Both the position numbers and the translations under genes were made by a program. Under the pieces are notes generated by a model, which saw only the letters and a program-made list of their open reading frames with translations, searched no databases and was not told where the DNA came from. Source: Maratus speciosus (Eukaryota; Arthropoda; Arachnida; Araneae; Salticidae). From it: a stretch of DNA of 64,000 nucleotides. The first letter of the stretch is position 1. Each line of letters opens with the position of its first letter. The stretch lies in the NCBI GenBank assembly GCA_963932465.1, contig OZ010792.1, positions 17,749,701 through 17,813,700 on the forward strand. The letters are read 5' to 3'. Below are positions 10,911 to 21,879 of the stretch, piece by piece.

Positions 10911-11040
10911 CTTCTTGTAAAGATAGAAGAAAGTAAAAAAAGCTAAATATTCTTTTTTTGAAATTTTACTTTTTTTCTTCTTGTAAAGATAGAAGAAAGT
11001 AAAAAAAGCTAAATATTCTTTTTTTGAAATTTTACTTTCG
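10911..11040. repeat. two tandem copies of a 66-bp unit
   Basis: CTTCTTGTAAAGATAGAAGA begins at 10911 and again at 10977, followed by an identical AAAGCTAAATATTC stretch. The copies are nearly identical, so this is recent. The 114-codon minus frame across it is low-complexity and not a gene. Confidence 0.9.
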
Positions 11041-11173
11041 ATCTTGAAGTTTTTAATTAATAAAGAATTGCTATTTTTTTCTCCCATAGCTTGAAAGTGT
11101 AAAAGAAGAAATGAAGAGAAAAGATGGTTTTGATGCCGGATTTTTGAAATTGCCAGATTTCTGAAGTCACACT

Positions 11174-11194
11174 GTATATATATATATATATATA
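11174..11194. repeat. (TA)n microsatellite
   Basis: About ten TA units directly follow the right end of the Tigger-like element. Expansion of the TA target is possible. Confidence 0.9.
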
Positions 11195-11759
11195 GCGTAC
11201 TTAAATACAAAATAAAAGACAAGAAAAAAAAAAACATTTGTCTTGTTGGCTTTATATCTTAATTTTATTAACACGTAAGCACGTTTAAGATTAGGGTAAC
11301 TCCGGGAGAGTCGCCTCATCTGGGATAGATGCCGCATCCCTTGTATTTCTTGTAATTATCGATAGATGGTCGTCAAATGTATGGGTGCGCAATGAGATTA
11401 TTTTAACCAGTGCATAGCGTGAATCCCATTTCGATGTTTACTTGTAGAAGTACAATCCTTATTTTGACGTAAGTGCATGATTTCACTGTCCAAACTTTTA
11501 AACATGTTATTCTTAAATACTTTTCATACACTAATTACTAAATGCTTGCATAATTTCAAAGTCAAAACTAAGTGTAGCGTTTGTATAGAGTACTGTGTGT
11601 ATGATTACGCCATTCCCCTTAGCGATGGCAGGTAACTGTGATGGCCGACGTCTGCACCATGCAAAATGGGATACATGCACACTGCAATTCCGGTATACAT
11701 GCCGCAGTTTTTTTGTACTGGATGATTAAGTGTTATTAACTTTTCCTTTTCTTTTTGCA

Positions 11760-12011
11760 CAGACTAACCATGCTAGGCATGTTATCAAGTTTACTAAAAC
11801 CAAAGGAGAAAAAGGGAAAAATGTAAAATAAGAAGGGCAAGAAAGATGGAAGTCAGGGTGATAACAAAGAAAAATTGAATTACGCGTAACTCAGACGTTC
11901 TTTGCAAGGAATGTTTAGAAAACTTCTCCAAAAAAGAGGAAGTATAGTTGACTTCGTTGCATCATGTGTCAAATGTAGTTACATACAGTACTTTTTCGAC
12001 ACTTTTTGTGT
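11760..12011 (+). pseudogene. Tigger-type C-terminal cysteine motif remnant
   Basis: A lysine-rich stretch (11795-11870) is followed by CKECLENFSKKEE (from 11903). After a frame break comes DFVASCVKCSYIQYFF and then a CVDC ending near 12011. Paired CxxC groups near the C-terminus are seen in many arthropod Tigger-like transposases. The frame is broken at least once, and the rest of the enzyme is gone. Confidence 0.4.
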
Positions 12012-12037
12012 AGATTGTAGCCGAAAAAACAGGTCTA

Positions 12038-13659
12038 TTAACCCATTCGGGACCATAGATGCATAGAAGCACCTTCATAAAGAGCATACAAAATTTGTTT
12101 CTGGTACCAGTAAAAAAGAAAAGTAATATTTGCTCTCTTTAATTAGAGCATTTTCAAGATTATTTATGTAAAGGTAACTTCTTTTTAAAAAACTAGGGGG
12201 CTCGGCCCCCTACGAGCTACGCTCGCCAACCCCCGTCCAGACACCGCAGGCTCTAAATGCACGCTAATTTGATCGGCTTTAAAAAGATTTCGAAAGATTG
12301 AATTATAATTTAAAAAACAGTGGCGATCTCCCTATAAACGAATTTCTATTCATTTCTCTTTGATTGGGGAATTTTAACGCCAAATCCGCTGCGGTACTAC
12401 TTGATTATCCCGTCGACCCATTTCGCCAAATTCTATAAATCGCCAAATTATACAAATTGACATAATATTTATTTTAAATAACGAAAGAACAAATAAATTC
12501 GTACAACATTAATAAAAATACAAATAAAACGTCGAAATAAAAATAACTTGATGACGTAGACACGTGTAACAACATTTCAAAATAAGCTAATATAAAAGGA
12601 ATTAAGTAAACAGAGTCTTTGTCTCCTGGTATTTTTTAACAAAGCGAAAAGAAAGTTCTTTTAAATGAGACATTTTAAATTAATCGTTTTTAATCTGACG
12701 TAATTTTTACCAAGCTATTCTTTCTCTTTTAAATAATCGCGTGAAAATACTTTTGTTAGCAATGAAATATTATTTGCGCTTTCCTAACAAAAATAGTTGA
12801 AAATATCCTCTCAAAATATTAAATAAATGTCTAGCGCAATTTCTAAATTTAAACTTTTTTGCAATATTATTTTGTGTTCATTTTATGTAATAACTATAAT
12901 GTGACGTAAATATGACGTAATTTCTCCTAAGACTTCTAACGCATGTTAATGAATTTATTATTTTACAATATCCTTTCTCTTTTAAAATTCACGTGTCGTG
13001 TATACTTTTTATGACGTAATTTTTAATAAGTTCCTGCTTTTTATACATAAATATTTAATTCTAATTTGAAAGTTTTTCCCTGTTTATAATAGTCACGTGT
13101 AAATAAATTTTTAATTTGAAGCAAACATTATTGCTTGCGCTTTTTATACAGTTGGCAACAGTTTAAATTAGTACAATTTTCTGAAATCTGTAAAAAATAT
13201 CTCTAGAAATGCTGAAAATTTGAATTTAAAATAGAAATAAAACCTGAAAAAATGAGTCAAAATAAAAAAATTAATGCAATCTGCACTCCGGCAAATTCTA
13301 ACGCATAAAATGATCTAAAAATGTTTAAATTCCTATGAACAGTTTTTGCTCCTATAAAACTTTTTTAGTGGAACGATTTTGTCCAACTTTAGCATTAAAT
13401 ATCTCTTTAAATAATTCTTCGATCTGAAATCTGTCTGCATCAGCGTGTTTATCAAACATTTGTGTATAATACTACCGGTTTTCATATTTTTGTATGCATT
13501 ATTTTTCTTAATGTTAACGAAGAAAGACCTCCGGTCACAAAAAATTCAAAACCGGCGGCGGCGGCGGCGGTGACAGCGGTAGTTACTTTTTTTTAGAATA
13601 GAGAGATGGCGCCAACCGAATAAAATTCGTATAAAAGCCGCCGGTCCCGAAAGGGTTAA
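12038..13659. mobile_element. TTAA MITE split by a Helitron
   Basis: TTAA (12038-12041) followed by CCCATTCGGGACC pairs with GGTCCCGAAAGGG before TTAA (13656-13659). Removing the Helitron at 12193-13606 leaves 208 bp, the common size of this group. The interior has ACCAGTAAAAAAGAAAAGTA and TTTAATTAGAGCA, a layout repeated in the TTAA MITEs at 38746, 43401 and 48192. Confidence 0.8.
12193..13606 (-). mobile_element. non-autonomous Helitron-like element, 1.41 kb
   Basis: On the minus strand it starts TCTCTCTATTCTAAAA at 13606 and ends with a GGGGGCCGAGCCCCC hairpin followed by CTAG at 12193. The flanks are A (12192) and T (13607), and the two flanks together make a normal-length TTAA MITE. There is no Rep/helicase frame. 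Inside are diverged repeats around TGACGTAATTT (12698, 12903, 13012), each followed downstream by a CACGTG or CGCGTG word, and a GGC run at 13552-13571. Confidence 0.75.
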
Positions 13660-13971
13660 CAAATAAATTATGTAGACACGATTTTACTTTTTTTCTTTTC
13701 CCTCTCTAATACATTGATGTTACGTTGTTGCTGAAATAACAATTAAAATTTAATGTAAAAATATAAGTATAATTTTAGTAGTGAAAGTAGGAAAACAATT
13801 ATTAATTTGAATCTACTAATATGTTTCATTGTACTCATTTAATTTCATTTTGTTATTACATCGTTAATTATAGTCCAAATATGAATATTCTTTTTGATAT
13901 TTTTATTTATAGTTTCATTCTGTTCTTATTACAAGCACGGTATAACTAGCGCACAAGTGCGTCGTCTCAGC

Positions 13972-14272
13972 CTGAATGCACCGCCCCCTGAATACTAGGC
14001 CTGAGCGCTCACACAAAAATGACACAAAAATGGCGGCTGCCAAAGGCGGATTTTTTTTAGCGTAGGTTCGGTCCCTTAAATGTAGACACCAGTATTTTAT
14101 AAAAGATTTCTCTATCTTGTTTATTCTCAGAAAAATGAAGCGGAAAAAACTTCAAAAAATTATTATTAGGAATATTTAAGGGACCGTACACACGCTAAAA
14201 GAAATCCGCCTTCAGCAGCCGCCATTTTTGGTCCAGCGCTCAGGCCTAGTATTCAGGGGGCCATGCTGAATG
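13972..14272. mobile_element. MITE with ~90-bp inverted repeats and 7-bp TSD
   Basis: Element 13979-14265 (287 bp) begins CACCGCCCCCTGAATACTAG and ends in the inverse with a few changes. CTGAATG is repeated exactly at 13972-13978 and 14266-14272. The left arm has a small internal duplication (ACACAAAAATG twice). It belongs to the same family as 6376-6651 and 1/2970. Confidence 0.85.
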
Positions 14273-14530
14273 TACGGGTGACGCGCCGCAATGTAACGTT
14301 TTAGAAAAAAATTGTTAAAAAATATTAATTATTTGTTTTGAATTTTTTTGTCGCAATACACGCGTTGTATATTTAACATTAAACAGCACGTCATGATTTT
14401 TTTTATTTTATGTCCACCATGGGACTTTATAAACAAATTAAAAAAAAATATGCGGCATAAATCTCGGAATTACTCTATACTTAGAAACTTTTAATTTTTT
14501 TGAGTTATTTTCATGTTACATATTCCATAC

Positions 14531-14734
14531 TTAACCCTCCGCCTACCAGAGGGCTCCAATGGCTCCGACAGGTACATTCAAAATATTTATTCAAAGGACA
14601 AATTTCTTTAAACCAAATACATAATACACAAAAGAATAAGCTAAATAAATAAGTTAATTAGTTTTAAATAAAAATTCTGGTGTAGAATCTTTTTTATAAA
14701 ATTTGGGAAACATTTCCGGTAGTTGTAAGCTTAA
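14531..14734 (-). mobile_element. TTAA MITE (AACTACCGG subfamily), inverted
   Basis: TTAA at 14531-14534 and 14731-14734. The content is the reverse complement of the MITE at 22154-22361: CCGCCTACCAGAGGG at one end, ATTCTGGTGTAGAATC in the middle, TTTCCGGTAGTTGTA at the other. Length 204 bp including TTAA. Confidence 0.75.
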
Positions 14735-16250
14735 TACAGTATCTCTATTACTTACTTACATCCTTATTTATTTATATGTTTGCATACATACACCTTACAT
14801 GCTTATTCTTATTTTAAAATGTACACACACCTTACACACTTATTCTCATCTTATAATGTATCATATATCTTATCTATATTAATAAAACAAGTTTGTCTAT
14901 GTGTCTATTCATATCACTTTCATAGCTACTCATTTAGAAGCTATTTATTTATTTATTTATTTATTTTTTTAAACTTTTAATCATCGTTAATTAACGTTCT
15001 ATTTTAATAGTTTCTCAGTCATTTTTTTTATATCTAATAAATACTGCGTATTCTTTTATAATGCGATGTAAATTGAAGAGAGCATTAAAATAAAGCATTA
15101 GTTACAACATAAAACACATAACAAAATTAAAAAATTTTCTGTAAAATATTCATAAATTTTTAATTTTTCAGATTCAGGATCTGTTCTTTGTAGCTTTCCT
15201 ATAGACTGCTTTTGCATTTACTATATCCCGGAGCTGAAATTTTAATATGAGATAAATGTGACCATATACCAATACTATACTTTCTGAAGTTTGCCCTATC
15301 TAACACCATGGCAATGTTGCCAGATTGAGGAATTTTGTTACTGAAAATAGCTACTAAATTTTTATTAGTAATCTTTTCTTCATTTAATCACGAAATGCCT
15401 GTCATTAAATAAAGCTAAGATTGAAATAGGGGTAGTTATTTTTGTTGACAGTTATTACGAAATGTAATCTCCAAATGAAGGTTATAAATTAATCAAACTC
15501 AGTAAATTGCTCTTTTTTCATCTGTCAACGTGATTTATAAAAGCAATTAGGAAAAGAGGTTGTTATCCGAAACAAGGAAGTGAGTTTACAATTCTAAATA
15601 AACACTTTATATAAACATTTCATCTTTATCCAAGAAAATAAAGACATTTGAACATTCAATAAACTGTTTTAAATTACTATAAATATAAATATAAATATTA
15701 ATATAAATAATGTAATATTAAGATTAATGACAATAATTTCCTGTTTTCATATCAATAAAATAAATTTTCATAATCTTGTACTCTTACTTGTATTCTAGAC
15801 TCTCGAAAGGAGAGATGTGATGATTTTTTGTGCTGAATTAAATTCTTTTTCTTTCTTTAAAGTTCACTGCACATACTTTTTTTTACAACTCACAAAATAA
15901 CCATGTGTGCTTTAAATAACACGGAATATTACACCATTACCAATGGATTAATATGAGAAATGAATAGAAGTCTGAGATAGTATTACCCTGATGATGTTGG
16001 ATATCAGATTACGGATAAAAAACATAAATACAAGGTAAGACAATTTTCTCTTACCCATGCTTTGCTTTTATAATTGAAAAATAAATAAAATATAAACTGT
16101 GAGGAAATCCAATTTCTCGCAAAAGATATTGTTAGATAAGTTGAAAAAAATTCTAACAATTTTGAATTGCAGCACTGATTGGCAGCACTGCAGCCACTAT
16201 TAATGCAAATGTGTTTGTGCAATGCACATTTTCTGCATCAAACATGAACT
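14735..16250. other. AT-rich stretch, no gene seen
   Basis: This contains an (ATTT)n tract at 14941-14966 and a phrase CTATATTAATAAAACAAGTT near 14874 that resembles a Helitron 5' tip but has no partner. A GTTGCCAGATTGAGG fragment near 15317 recalls the hAT-like MITE ends. Otherwise nothing is recognised. Confidence 0.4.
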
Positions 16251-16544
16251 GAAACAAGCATGCTGAAAAAGCCAAAGGCTTGGCGGGCTACAGATAAGCT
16301 GTCGGTGGGCAAAATATGGCCCGTAAGTCACATGTTTGATATGCCTCATTTACAGGACCGCTCAAAAGAATTCCGTTATATTATGGTGTATGTGGAAAAA
16401 TCTTTTGTAAGGTATTTTAATAACGTTACACAATTTCAAATACATTAAAATTGACATACATCATGGAGTTGCACTACAAGATCCTTACTGTAGAACATTG
16501 TGTGCATAGCATTTACCATTCATTTACAGAGACACCCAAAAGTA

Positions 16545-17268
16545 CAGTGGAACTTCCCTTTAACGAAGTTTTCAACTTAACGAAATTTTCTGCTGAACCT
16601 TGACTTTGAACACCATTAACATATAAATTAATCTGTATATTACGAAAAATATATTCTATATAACGAAGTTCATTCCACTTTCGTGCGTGTACAACATTCA
16701 TACGAAGAGGTTGCTGTTCCGGTGGATGTATGAATTTATTTCAGAGGATTGTATTAAAATGAAATTTATTTATTTATTTAATTCAAAAGAAGAAATGCTA
16801 AAAGCCTTCGATATAATAAGGGGATTCCAGTTTCATGAAAATGCTACAGATGAATTATTCGGATACTTAGAAAAGGGCGAAAATTTGTATGAATGAACAG
16901 TGTATTTTTTATAAGAAACCTGTACAAAGTAATATTACAGACTTTTTTTAAAGTTAAGAATTTGGAATACTAAGATAAAAGTTACGCTACGATTCAGTTT
17001 TTGTTTACCTTTCTTTATTATGTGTTTTTAAAGAAATTATTCCAATTAAATTTTTCTCATATGTCTAAATTACATTTACAAAACAGTTACTGTCCGAATT
17101 AAAATACATTGTCCCAATATTTCTATTTTATGTGTATTTTCCATTTTGTGCATGTGTATTTTATTATACAATTTCATGAATTTGAGTAGATTTCCGTTTA
17201 AAGAAATTTCTTTATAACGAAGTGTTTTACGGGTAACGGTGAGACTTCGTTAAATGGAAGTTTCACTG
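16545..17268 (+). mobile_element. Tigger-like deletion derivative, 724 bp
   Basis: The left end CAGTGGAACTTCCCTTTAAC after TA (16543-16544) pairs with GTTAAATGGAAGTTTCACTG before TA (17269-17270). Further inside both ends carry AACGAAGT words. It keeps a C-terminal transposase fragment but no DDE core. It sits inside R2 material. Confidence 0.8.
16687..16896 (+). pseudogene. Tigger transposase C-terminal remnant
   Basis: The frame ends NSKEEMLKAFDIIRGF, then FGYLEKGENLYE and a stop. The pattern 'EE.L.A...IR.F...... LF..L.K.E' is the usual tail of arthropod Tigger transposases. DNA-binding and catalytic regions are deleted. The frame start is arbitrary because the upstream part is lost. Confidence 0.5.
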
Positions 17269-17336
17269 TATTTGTTAATGAGTGAAAATTGCTGGATGTG
17301 CTTTTTCAGTTGTGATATGCGTTTTTAGGTGCGTTC

Positions 17337-18448
17337 GTAATTATATAAATACGTAGCACCTATAGTCGTCGTTCAGTCCGTCTGTCTGTCCGTCCGCCTG
17401 TCCGTCCGTCTGTCTGTCCGTCCGTCCGCATATAATAGAGCAAAAACTACCCAACCGAATGGTCTGAAATTTTAAATATATGATTGTTGTAAAATTTTGT
17501 CGAGCCATTTCAAATTTTATGAAAATCGGATGTATAGTTAAATTACAGGGACAGTCAAAAGTTTTTCTTTACATTAAAGCCAATGGGAATTCCGAATGGT
17601 CTCAAATTTTAAACATATAATTATTGCGACATTTTGTCGAGCCATTTCAAATTTCATGAAAATCGGATGTATAGCTTAATTACAGGGACAGTCAAAAGTT
17701 TTCCGTTACATTAAGGGGAATGGGAAAAAATTATTGCAAGTGCATTTTAATGATGTTACAGACTATGCACTTATGAATTGCAAATAAATACACATTCAGT
17801 ACAATATGGTGTGCAAAAAATAATTATAAAACTAGTTATAGTACGAACGCACCACGTTTGCCACGTTTGACGAGCAATTTCCAACTTGTTTTAGGTGCGT
17901 TCGTAATTATATAAATACGTAGCACCTATAGACGTCGTTCAGTCTGTCCGTATACAACAGAGCAAAAACTACCCAACCGAATGGTTTGAAATTTTAAATA
18001 TGGGATTGTTGCAAACTTTTGTCGACCCATTTCAAATTTTATGAAAATCGGATGTACAGTTTAATTACAGGGACAATCAAAAGTTTTTCTTTACATTACG
18101 GCCAATGGGAAAAATTATTGCAAGTGCATTTTTATGATGTTACAGCCTTCCGAATGGTCTGAAATTTTAAATATATAATTGTTGCAAAATTTTGTCGGGC
18201 CGTTTCAAATTTTATGAAAATCGGATGTATAGTTTAATGACAGGGACAGTCAAAAGTTTTTCGTTATATTACAGGGAATGGGAAAAAAATTATTGCAAAT
18301 GCATTTTAATGATGTTACAGACTATGCACTTATAAAGTGCAAAAAAATATACATTCAGTATAATATGGGGTGCAAAAAATAATTATAAAACTAGTTATAG
18401 TACGAACGCACTTCATTTGACACGTTTGGCGAGCAATTTCCAACTTGT
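17337..18448 (+). repeat. tandem pair of ~556-bp units with inverted tips
   Basis: AGGTGCGTTCGTAATTATAT begins units at 17337 and 17893. Each ends with TAGTACGAACGCAC and CAATTTCCAACTTG. Each unit has inverted tips (GTGCGTTCGTA/TACGAACGCAC), a CGTTCAGTCCGTCTGTC tract (expanded GTCC/GTCT run in the first), and R2-like subunits with ACAGGGACAGTCAAAAGTTT. Copies differ mainly in the simple-repeat length. Confidence 0.85.
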
Positions 18449-18639
18449 TAAATTTAACCAAGGTTCGCACGCTCCTTGTAATTTCCAAAGAGTCTGCCAC
18501 CACTATTATTGATAACAAAAATAAACACAAAATTCTTAAACACCTCTTTTATTTATAAAATTTCCAATATTTTTTTCAGTTACATAAAGCGAAAAAACAA
18601 AAGCTCTTAAAAATTTGTGGTAGCAACGTTTTAAAACAC

Positions 18640-18946
18640 TATTTAACGATTTTTTCGCATATTACTTGGGAAGTGTAAAAATTCTACAAACCATATACAA
18701 GACTGCACAAAAGAATTCGCGTGCATTTTTGTTTATTGGCGAAAATTGCTGAAAGGCAATTTTCATCTGTGTTATAAGTTTCCTGGCTGAACTAAATTTT
18801 AACAAATTATGTAGTGCATATACTACAATTCTATAGGTTATATATAGGGCTGCGCAAAAGAATTTCGATACGTTTCCGGTTGTAGATCGTAATTTCTGAA
18901 ATCGGGTTTTCAAATGGGTTGTGAGCTTGACAAATAGATCACTTAC
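18640..18946 (+). repeat. R2 fragment
   Basis: Two subunits with 'tatacaagactgcacaaaag' and 'tatatagggctgcgcaaaag' cores match the later subunits of R2 at 52830 and 56420. The 112-codon minus frame across it is not a gene. Confidence 0.65.
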
Positions 18947-19885
18947 AAGGAAGGTCTCTTTACCGGGCATACTCAGAATATTTTGAAAAAAAACAAACAA
19001 AAAAACAATTAAACTACTTATCTATGTAATAAAAGGTCAGTCAAATTTAGCGCGGAATTACAGTAGAAAGTCTATAAAAAATAAAATACGTTGGAGTATT
19101 TGGCGTGAAAAGACGAATGCGTCACGCGATATGGCGAGTAGTACTTTTCCTCGCCAAAAGCAAACGATTTTAATGCACCTGAAAAGTGCTTGTTAATTGA
19201 TTTTTAGAATGCTTGTAAATAGTGTTTTATGATTTTAAACTTAAACAATGAGAGAGTTTAATAAATACATTTTTTTTTTTGTATTACACAGTGAGAATTA
19301 TGTTGCTTGTTATTTAATTTTATTACTTTAAAAACAATTTCATATATAAAAAATATTTTCATATATTTAAACGAATTCCAAAATAAAGGTAAGATGAAGA
19401 ATGATGCAGTTATTTATGTCAATATCAAAAAAGTCTTTGTTTCCATAGCAACAAGATTGAATAGACAGTGCTCAATTGGACTTAATTTTGAGATTGAAAT
19501 AATTTTAATTAATTTAAATTTTGCTTTAATTCCTAAAATTTGATAGTTAACTTTTATTGTAAAGATATTACAACAAAACTATAGTTAAATCAAAATAAAA
19601 CTGACAAAACTAAAGTTATTTACATTAAATTTATTTAAAAAAGTTCAGTATGAAACATTTTTATCTTAAAGAGTATTTGACATAAAAAAGTATTTTTTGA
19701 AATTTTATTCCATCGGCAACCGGTGATAAATCGCCAAATATCGAAATTTTCATTATTTTTTATAGACGCCCTACCGAGTTTCAGCCGAATTTTTTTTTTT
19801 TATATAAACATATCTATCCTCATGAATAGAACATTCTATAATTTTTTCAGATTTTTCGGAGTATGCCCGTATGGAGACCTTCCTT
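18947..19885. mobile_element. element with ~45-bp inverted ends
   Basis: AAGGAAGGTCTC followed by CGGGCATACTC at the left is inverted at the right (GAGTATGCCCG then GAGACCTTCCTT). The interior (0.9 kb) is AT-rich without coding capacity. No target duplication could be fixed, so the superfamily is open. Confidence 0.55.
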
Positions 19886-20124
19886 CTTAGATATCATCTT
19901 TCATCTTATTAAAAGGTAAAGTTTTGTTAAAATATGTATTATGTACTACAGGGTTGCCAGTTTGGCCTCCAATTTTCATACGAAATTTTAAATTCATACC
20001 GTAAATTTCGAAAGAATTTTTACTTCATGTGATCTCTAACAGTGCTTAACAGTGTTTGCACTTTGAGCGGTTTCCGAATTGTCAGCAACTTTACGCCCAG
20101 TCTATGGATGATTATGTCTTATTA

Positions 20125-21568
20125 GTCCAGGCTATAGGGAATTTTACCTAGCAAAATTAATGGTAGTACTGGAAATCGGCTTTCTAGATGTTTTTTGGGT
20201 CGTTGAATCCGAATTTGTAACTTCCCACCAAAATTTCCCCCGGCAACCTCCCCAAATTTTGGTAAAAAGCCCCCAAAAAAGGTTTTTATTAAAAAAATCA
20301 ATTTTTTTATTCATTTAGGGAAAAAGTATCTAGAAATTTAGAAAGTAGACAAAATTTGCAACAAATTAGATATATGACATTATCACTTAGGATGAAGGGG
20401 GAGGGGGGATCTGCCTCGGAACATGCGCGCGGTGCTGCGTGAACTAAGTTGCGCAATTCCACTTAACCACTCACACGTTTACATTCGCCCTCCCATCTCC
20501 CCTCCGAACTTTCTCTATAAAGTTTACTTTAAGGTTCTTGGGTCGCTGAATCCGAATTTTTAACTTTCCCCCCAAAATTTCCCCCCCGAACACCCCCCCC
20601 CAAATAGTTGTTTTTAACTTAAATTTCTTATTGTTTTAGGGGAAAAGCATTACGAAATCCAGAAACTAGACAAAATTTGCAACAAATAGGATATATGGCA
20701 TTATGAATTAGGATGAACGGGGAGGCTGTGGGCTGCCTCGAAACATGCACTGCGGCGCTATGTGCACTAAATGATAAAGTCCAGGCAATAGGGGATTTTA
20801 TCTGGCAAAATTAATGGTAGTACTGGAAATTGGCTTTCTAGATGTTTTTTGGGTCGCTGAATCCGAATTTGTAACTTCCCACCAAAATTTCACCCAGCAA
20901 CCCCCAAAAAATTGATTTTTTGAAAAAATTTGTATTTTGAGAAAAGCGCGCGGGAATGTTCCGAGGCAGCCCCCTCTCTCCCCGTTTATCCTACGCCATA
21001 ATGTCATATATTCTATTTGTTGCAAATTTTGTCTAGTTTCTGATTTTCGTAATGCTTTTCCCCTAAAACAATAAGAAATTTAAGTTAAAACCAACTATTT
21101 GGGGGGGGGGGAAATTTTGGGGGTAAGTTAAAAATTCGGATTCAGCGACCCAAAAAAAAACCTTATAGAGAAAGTTCGGAGGGAAGATGGGAGGGCTAAT
21201 GTAAACGTGTGAGTGGTTAAGTGGAATTGCGCAACTTAGTCTGGGCAGCACTGCGGCGCATGTTCTGAGGCAGATCCCCCCTTCCCCTTCATCCTAAGTC
21301 ATAATGTCATATATCTAATTTGTTGTAAATTTTGTCTACTTTCTGAATTTCTAGCTACTTTTCTCCTAAAACAATAAAAAAATGATTTTTTTAATAAAAA
21401 CCTTTTTTGGGGGCTTTTTACCAAAATTTGGGTGGGTTGCCGGGGGAAATTTTGGTGGGAAGTTACAAATTCGGATTCAGCGACCCAAAAAACATCTAGA
21501 AACCCGATTTCCAGTACTACCATTCATTTTGCTAGGTAGAGTCCCTATACGGTCTCTATTGCCTGGAC
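20125..21568. mobile_element. giant foldback element, 1.44 kb, ~640-bp arms
   Basis: The left tip GTCCAGGC after TA and the right tip GCCTGGAC before TA bound two arms (20125-20760 and 20945-21568) that are inverted copies throughout. Each arm holds two sub-blocks beginning GGGTCGCTGAATCCGAATTT, followed by C- or G-runs. The centre (20780-20940) has an extra partial copy of the arm start (AGTCCAGGCAATAGG). The several 60-75-codon frames here are shadows of the palindrome. Confidence 0.85.
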
Positions 21569-21754
21569 TATATAATGAGTGAGCTATTGGGGTTAAAAAG
21601 ACTAACTGTAGTTTTAAAATCTGCTATACAATTTTATAAAAAATAAAGATATTAGAGATGGAAAACTCATTACATGTCTCTTATTAAATAAAGCATAAAA
21701 TATTGTTCTTTATTTCTGGTATGGACTCGAAATTTCTCAAGGAAAATTGTGTGC

Positions 21755-21805
21755 AACCTGTGCGAAAGTGTTTCATAACATATGCATGACACAATTTTCT
21801 TCCGT
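21755..21805 (+). repeat. R2 tail fragment
   Basis: GCGAAAGTGTTTCATAAC followed by an ATGCATGAC word matches the R2 ends at 53140 and 56713. Confidence 0.45.
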
Positions 21806-21879
21806 ATTTATTCATAAAATTAAATATATAGACAAATTAAAATTATCGCATTTTTCTCTAGCTAAGAGGCATTGAAATA

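Larger units (their letters stand above)
8216..11173 (-). mobile_element. Tigger/pogo-like element, rearranged
   Basis: The left end CAGTGTAACTTCAAAAATCC (continuing into GGCATC) is matched at the right by GATGCCGGATTTTTG followed by GAAGTCACACTG and TA. Minus-strand remnants resemble the acidic C-terminal part of Tigger transposases. The left end is duplicated (8216-8867 and 8868-9790), and a ~145-bp tandem array follows at 9995-10760. The left TA is no longer exact. Confidence 0.6.
11294..14475 (+). mobile_element. Tigger-like element with nested insertions
   Basis: The left end GGGTAACTCCGGGAGAG after TA (11292-11293) pairs with the right end ATGCGGCATAAATCTCGG then AATTACTC and TA (14476-14477). 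Both ends share GATxxATGCCGCAT just inside. The interior has a cysteine-rich remnant (11760-12011), a TTAA MITE with its own Helitron (12038-13659) and a 7-bp-TSD MITE (13979-14265). Without these insertions it is about 1.27 kb. Ends are diverged, so moderate confidence. Confidence 0.45.
16330..17336 (+). repeat. repeat R2 fragment, interrupted by Tigger
   Basis: This carries the R2 landmark 'catttacagg..c.c.caaaagaattccgtta' in two subunits (near 16353 and 16524) and continues after the Tigger insertion at 17269. R2 is best preserved at 51879-53153. Non-coding. Confidence 0.6.

Noticed and set aside
10893..11237. 114-codon minus-strand frame with repeated KISKKEYLAFFTFF
   Set aside because: It is translation of a 66-bp tandem duplication and a TA microsatellite.
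17337..18448. LTR retrotransposon interpretation of the 556-bp pair
   Set aside because: The two copies are directly adjacent with no internal region, primer site or polyprotein, and the tips are inverted within each copy.
18662..19000. 112-codon minus-strand frame
   Set aside because: It crosses R2 subunits and the start of an inverted-repeat element.
20798..21582. Four frames of 62-75 codons sharing VAESEFLT-type words
   Set aside because: They are the same foldback arm read in different places and orientations.
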